Origin: an uncultured Oscillibacter sp.
GTDB lineage: Bacteria > Bacillota > Clostridia > Oscillospirales > Oscillospiraceae
DNA length: 10,409 bases
Direction of reading: 5' to 3'
Assembly: GCA_900544105.1 (NCBI GenBank)
Contig: UQUC01000074.1
Coordinates: forward strand, 1-10,409
The notes beneath the pieces were generated by a model, which saw nothing but the letters and a program-made list of their open reading frames with translations, did no database searches and was not told the DNA's origin. Position numbers and translations under genes: made by a program. Shown here piece after piece: positions 7,292 through 10,409 of the stretch (positions within the stretch are counted from its first letter, which is position 1; each line of letters opens with the position of its first letter).

Positions 7292-8470
7292 TTAGTGATG
7301 GAACAGCCGCGCGCCGGTGAAGGCCAGCACCATGCCGTATTTGTCGGCGGTGGCGATGACATGGTCATCCCGGATGGAGCCGCCGGGCTCGGCAATGTAG
7401 GTAACGCCAGACTTTCTGGCCCGCTCCACGTTGTCGCCAAAGGGGAAGAAGGCGTCGCTGCCAACAGTGACGCCGGTTTGAGTGGCGATCCAAGCCTTCT
7501 TTTCCTCCGGGGTCAGGACCTCGGGGCGGACCTTAAAGGTGTTCTGCCACACGCCGTCGGCCAGCACGTCCTCGTACTCGTCGGAGGTGTAGATGTCGAT
7601 GGCGTTGTCCCGGTCGGGGCGGCGGATGTTGTCCACGAATTGCAGACCCAGCACCTTGGGATGCTGGCGCAGATACCAGTTGTCCGCCTTCTGGCCTGCC
7701 AGACGGGTGCAGTGGATGCGGCTCTGCTGGCCTGCGCCAACGCCGATGGCCTGACCGTCCTTCACGTAGCAGACGGAGTTGGACTGGGTGTATTTCAGGG
7801 TGATGAGGGCCACGATCATGTCGATCTTGGCGGCCTCCGGAAGCTCCTTGTTTTCGGAGACGATGTTGGTCAGCATTTCCTTGTCGATCACAAGGTCATT
7901 GCGGCCCTGCTCGAAGGTAACGCCGAACACATCCTTGTGCTCCGTGGCGGCGGGAACGTAGTCCGCATTGATCTGGACCACATTATAGCCGCCCTTCTTC
8001 TTGGTTTTCAGAATTTCCAGCGCCTCGTCGGTATAGCCGGGGGCGATGATGCCGTCGGACACCTCGCCCTTGAGGTACTGGGCGGTGGCGGCGTCGCAGA
8101 CGTCGGAGAGAGCGGCCCAGTCACCGTAGGAGCACAGGCGGTCAGCACCCCGGGCGCGGATATAGGCGCAGGCGATGGGCGAGAGCTCGGCGGCGTCATC
8201 CACGAAGTAGATCTTCCGGTCCACCTCGCTCAGGGGCCGTCCCACGGCGGCGCCGGCGGGGGAAACGTGCTTAAAGCTGGCGGCGGCGGGCAGGCCAGTG
8301 GCGGCCTTCAATTCCTTCACTAACTGCCAGGAGTTCAGCGCATCCAGCAGATTGATATAGCCGGGCTTTCCGTTCAAAACGGTAAAGGGCAGGTCAGAGC
8401 CGTCCTGCATAAAGACCTTGGACGGCTTCTGGTTGGGATTGCAGCCATATTTCAGTTCCAATTCGTTCAT
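7292..8470 (-). CDS. purH: Stand-alone AICAR transformylase (transformylase half of PurH)
   Basis: It transfers the formyl group of 10-formyl-THF to AICAR to make FAICAR (step 9). Most bacterial PurH proteins are about 510-530 residues and carry an N-terminal IMP cyclohydrolase (MGS-like) domain. This 392-residue protein lacks that domain and starts directly with the transformylase motif LKYGCNPNQK (6-15). The catalytic Lys-His pair is at K67/H68 in FKHVSPAGAAVG. Other motifs are RARGADR, GEVSDGIIAPGY, KYTQSNSVCY, GAGQQSRIHCTRLAG, DAFFPFGDNV and the C-terminal GARLFHH. These match recalled human ATIC more closely than the E. coli or Bacillus forms, and the length fits ATIC residues from about 200 to 592. 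It starts 15 bases after the cyclohydrolase gene, which supplies the missing activity. The symbol purH is used in the broad sense; the gene encodes only one of the two activities. Confidence 0.93.
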   Translation of the reverse strand: MNELELKYGCNPNQKPSKVFMQDGSDLPFTVLNGKPGYINLLDALNSWQLVKELKAATGLPAAASFKHVSPAGAAVGRPLSEVDRKIYFVDDAAELSPIACAYIRARGADRLCSYGDWAALSDVCDAATAQYLKGEVSDGIIAPGYTDEALEILKTKKKGGYNVVQINADYVPAATEHKDVFGVTFEQGRNDLVIDKEMLTNIVSENKELPEAAKIDMIVALITLKYTQSNSVCYVKDGQAIGVGAGQQSRIHCTRLAGQKADNWYLRQHPKVLGLQFVDNIRRPDRDNAIDIYTSDEYEDVLADGVWQNTFKVRPEVLTPEEKKAWIATQTGVTVGSDAFFPFGDNVERARKSGVTYIAEPGGSIRDDHVIATADKYGMVLAFTGARLFHH

Positions 8471-8485
8471 TTTGGCACCTTCTTC

Positions 8486-9118
8486 TTAATCTCCCAGATT
8501 TTTGTTGAACAGACGTACCTCGCCGTTCACGTTGGTATAAAGGGACACCTTGTTGTCCCCGTTCAGAGCGGCCCAGACCTCCTCCGGCTTGGGAACGGTG
8601 ACCTCCAGAGGTTCACCGGCAAAGGTGGGCAGAGGATTTCCGTCACCCTGGTAGGTGCTGATGAAATAGCCCTGATTCTCGTCGCAGCCCTCATAGCAGA
8701 AGAACTCTCGCAGGCAGCGTCCGTTCTTGCGCTTGAGAATGGACATCTCAAAAGAGCCGTCGGCATTCAGAATGGCGGAGATGCGGGGGGTCCAGTTGGG
8801 CTCGTCCGGCTCGTATTCCCGGGTCATCAGGCCCTTGCGAAAATCGCCATACTGACAGATGGTGTCCGTCTGGTCGCCGTTGGTGACCACCAGCGCATTG
8901 CCTATGGTCCGGACGGGATGATAGATGATGAGGCTGGGATCTTCCAGCTTGGCGGGATCATGAGCCTCGGTGCGGATACCGTCCTCTGTTTTCACAAAGA
9001 TCCGGTTGCGGCTGTTGGCGCTGCGGCCCATGATGAAATAGTAAACGAGGTCCTTACTGACAAGGATTCCCCGGCCAGGATAAGGATTCTCCCGCAGGAG
9101 GGTCAAAAAGTCAAGCAT
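8486..9118 (-). CDS. PurO-like IMP cyclohydrolase
   Basis: It is predicted to close the ring of FAICAR to give IMP (step 10), the activity missing from the neighbouring transformylase. The 210-residue protein resembles the IMP cyclohydrolase family first known from archaeal PurO. Shared segments, from recall, are YPGRG (13-17), FIMGRSANSRNR (28-39), NGDQTDTI (80-87), EPDEPNWTPRISAIL (103-117) and YFISTYQGDGNPLPTFAG (151-168). It is unrelated to the MGS-like cyclohydrolase domain of normal PurH. Its ATG overlaps the end of purN by 8 bases (ATGCTTGA), with AAGGAG 7 bases upstream inside purN, so the two genes are probably translationally coupled. It is somewhat shorter than the clostridial members I recall (about 235-240 residues), with a short C-terminal part. 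Direct biochemical proof for the bacterial branch is not known to me. The gene symbol is left blank because purO is used mainly for archaeal members. Confidence 0.88.
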   Translation of the reverse strand: MLDFLTLLRENPYPGRGILVSKDLVYYFIMGRSANSRNRIFVKTEDGIRTEAHDPAKLEDPSLIIYHPVRTIGNALVVTNGDQTDTICQYGDFRKGLMTREYEPDEPNWTPRISAILNADGSFEMSILKRKNGRCLREFFCYEGCDENQGYFISTYQGDGNPLPTFAGEPLEVTVPKPEEVWAALNGDNKVSLYTNVNGEVRLFNKNLGD

Positions 9119-9728
9119 AGTTCTTCTCCTTTACGATTTGTTCCGAGACCAACTCTGCTGCCTGGGGCAGGAGCTGCCATTCGGCCTGCTCCATGACCCG
9201 GCGCTGAAGGGTTTCGGGGGTGTCGTCCGGCAAGACCTCCACCGCTTTTTGCAGCAGGATCTCTCCGCCGTCCGGGATCTCATTGACAAAATGCACCGTG
9301 GCTCCCGTGACCTTCACACCCTTGGTCAGAGCGGCCTCGTGGACCTTCAGACCGTACATCCCCTTACCGCAGAAGGCGGGGATCAGGGAGGGATGGACGT
9401 TGACGATCCGGTCCGGCCAGCGACGGACGAAGTCCGCGGACAGGATGGACAGGAACCCGGCCAGCACGACCAGATCCACCCGGTACTGCGTCAGCGCCTC
9501 CATCAGCGCCGCCTCAAACGGCTCCTGCCCCAGCTGCTTCCGGGACAGGGGAATGGCAGGCACGCCGCGGCGCTTTGCCCGCTCCAGAGCGTAGGCTTCG
9601 GGATTGCTGGAGAGGACCAGCACGATCTCCCCGTGGGGCAGGGCGCCTGCTTCCTGAGCGTTCAGCAGCGCCTCCAGGTTGGTGCCGCCGCCGGAGACCA
9701 GCACAGCGATACGGGCCTTGTTCAGCAT
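9111..9728 (-). CDS. purN: Phosphoribosylglycinamide formyltransferase (GAR transformylase)
   Basis: It transfers the formyl group of 10-formyl-THF to GAR, giving FGAR (step 3). The length of 205 residues is normal. The nucleotide-binding N-terminus reads IAVLVSGGGTNLEALL (7-22). The catalytic site is visible as N110 and H112 in NVHPSLIPAF, and D153 in EIPDGGEIL, matching the Asn-His-Asp set of E. coli PurN. The start overlaps the end of purM by 7 bases (ATGCTGA), with a purine-rich GGAGAGG inside purM upstream. The C-terminal coding end carries the ribosome binding site of the next gene. It depends on the same formyl donor made by Fhs, encoded at the end of the operon. This is the folate-dependent enzyme, not the formate-dependent PurT. 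Confidence 0.97.
   Translation of the reverse strand: MLNKARIAVLVSGGGTNLEALLNAQEAGALPHGEIVLVLSSNPEAYALERAKRRGVPAIPLSRKQLGQEPFEAALMEALTQYRVDLVVLAGFLSILSADFVRRWPDRIVNVHPSLIPAFCGKGMYGLKVHEAALTKGVKVTGATVHFVNEIPDGGEILLQKAVEVLPDDTPETLQRRVMEQAEWQLLPQAAELVSEQIVKEKNYA
9126..9131 (-). promoter_or_regulatory. Ribosome binding site of the IMP cyclohydrolase gene, inside purN
   Basis: On the minus strand this reads AAGGAG, seven bases before the ATG at 9118. It is embedded in the codons for the last residues of purN. Together with the 8-base overlap of the two genes it supports the chosen start and translational coupling. Confidence 0.75.
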
Positions 9729-10409
9729 AGGATCACCCGTTCCTCTCCGGAGATCACCTCACCTATCACATAGCCGGGGCAGCCGTGCTGGGCCAGGGCG
9801 GAGAGGGCCTGGTCCGCCGTGTCCCGGGAGACGATCACCGCCATGCCGACCCCCATGTTGAAGGTGTTGAACATGTCCCGCTCCGGGATGTGGCCGGTCT
9901 CCCGGAGCATTTTGAAGATGGGTGGCGTCCGGACGGCAGCCTTCTCAATTTTCACCGTCATCCCATCCGGCAGGCACCGGGGGATGTTCTCATAAAAGCC
10001 CCCGCCGGTGATGTGGCTGATGCCGTGGACCTCTGCCGCGTCGATGGCGGCCAGCACCGGCTTCACATAGATGCGGGTGGGGGTCAGCAGGGCCTCGCCC
10101 AGGCTCTCCCCCAGATCTTCACAGTAGACCGTCAGATTGGCATGCTCCACGTGAAAGACCTTCCGCACCAGGGAGAATCCGTTGGAGTGGAGGCCGGAGG
10201 AGGGCAGGGCCAGCACCACGTCCCCGGAGCGGACCCGGTCCGGGTCGATGATATCGCCCTTGTCCACGATGCCCACGGAAAAGCCCGCCAGGTCGTAGTC
10301 CTCCGGCGCCATGATGCCGGGGTGCTCGGCGGTCTCGCCGCCGATGAGGGCGCAGCCCGCCTGGACGCAGCCCTCTGCTACGCCGGAGACAATGGCGGCC
10401 ACCTTCTCC
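9722..10409 (-). CDS. purM: Phosphoribosylformylglycinamidine cyclo-ligase (AIR synthetase), 5' end missing
   Basis: It closes the ring of FGAM with ATP to form AIR (step 5). The reading frame stays open through the right edge of the window, so the first third is missing: about 228 residues are present of a usual 340-350. Visible family motifs are GGETAEHPGIM, SGDVVLALPSSGLHSNGFS, the HITGGGFYENIPR segment and FNMGVGMAVIV. The codon at 10400-10402 is GTG, but it is an internal valine (preceded by Glu-Lys in frame), not a start. The stop overlaps the purN start by 7 bases. As the first gene seen in transcription order, its promoter and any leader or riboswitch lie outside the window; purF, purC and purE are plausible upstream neighbours by family habit. 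Confidence 0.96.
   Translation of the reverse strand, partial: EKVAAIVSGVAEGCVQAGCALIGGETAEHPGIMAPEDYDLAGFSVGIVDKGDIIDPDRVRSGDVVLALPSSGLHSNGFSLVRKVFHVEHANLTVYCEDLGESLGEALLTPTRIYVKPVLAAIDAAEVHGISHITGGGFYENIPRCLPDGMTVKIEKAAVRTPPIFKMLRETGHIPERDMFNTFNMGVGMAVIVSRDTADQALSALAQHGCPGYVIGEVISGEERVILC

Overview
This window holds most of a de novo purine biosynthesis operon, all on the minus strand, plus a short non-coding tail at the left edge. In transcription order (right to left) the genes are purM (5' end beyond the window), purN, a PurO-like IMP cyclohydrolase, a stand-alone AICAR transformylase (the transformylase half of purH), purD, a large single-chain purL, and fhs (formate-tetrahydrofolate ligase). 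A strong hairpin terminator follows fhs.

The organism is most likely a GC-rich gut-type member of the Clostridia, probably Oscillospiraceae (Flavonifractor, Pseudoflavonifractor or Lawsonibacter-like). The reasons are the clostridial-type fused PurL of about 1,220 residues, the clostridial habit of pairing a PurO-like cyclohydrolase with a transformylase-only PurH, strong GGAGG-type ribosome binding sites, and GC-rich coding sequence against AT-rich intergenic DNA. This placement comes from recalled family patterns, not from a search.

Layout. 1-145: the end of an unidentified plus-strand transcript, marked by a nested stem and two tandem hairpin terminators. 142-392: AT-rich non-coding DNA with several small dyads and no gene. 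393-422: the terminator of the purine operon. 471-2162 fhs; 2182-5856 purL; 5874-7145 purD. 7146-7291: the only long gap inside the operon, containing a 62-base near-perfect nested inverted repeat just upstream of the purD ribosome binding site. 7292-8470 AICAR transformylase; 8486-9118 IMP cyclohydrolase; 9111-9728 purN; 9722-10409 purM (partial).

Together the genes cover pathway steps 2 (PurD), 3 (PurN), 4 (PurL), 5 (PurM), 9 (AICAR transformylase) and 10 (IMP cyclohydrolase). Fhs makes the 10-formyl-tetrahydrofolate used at steps 3 and 9. PurF, PurE, PurC and PurB are absent; some probably lie upstream, beyond the right edge. The core genes are ordinary housekeeping enzymes. The points most worth a second look are the split purH, made of a human-ATIC-like transformylase and an archaeal-PurO-like cyclohydrolase, and the long palindrome before purD. 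I found no evidence for a wholly new system.
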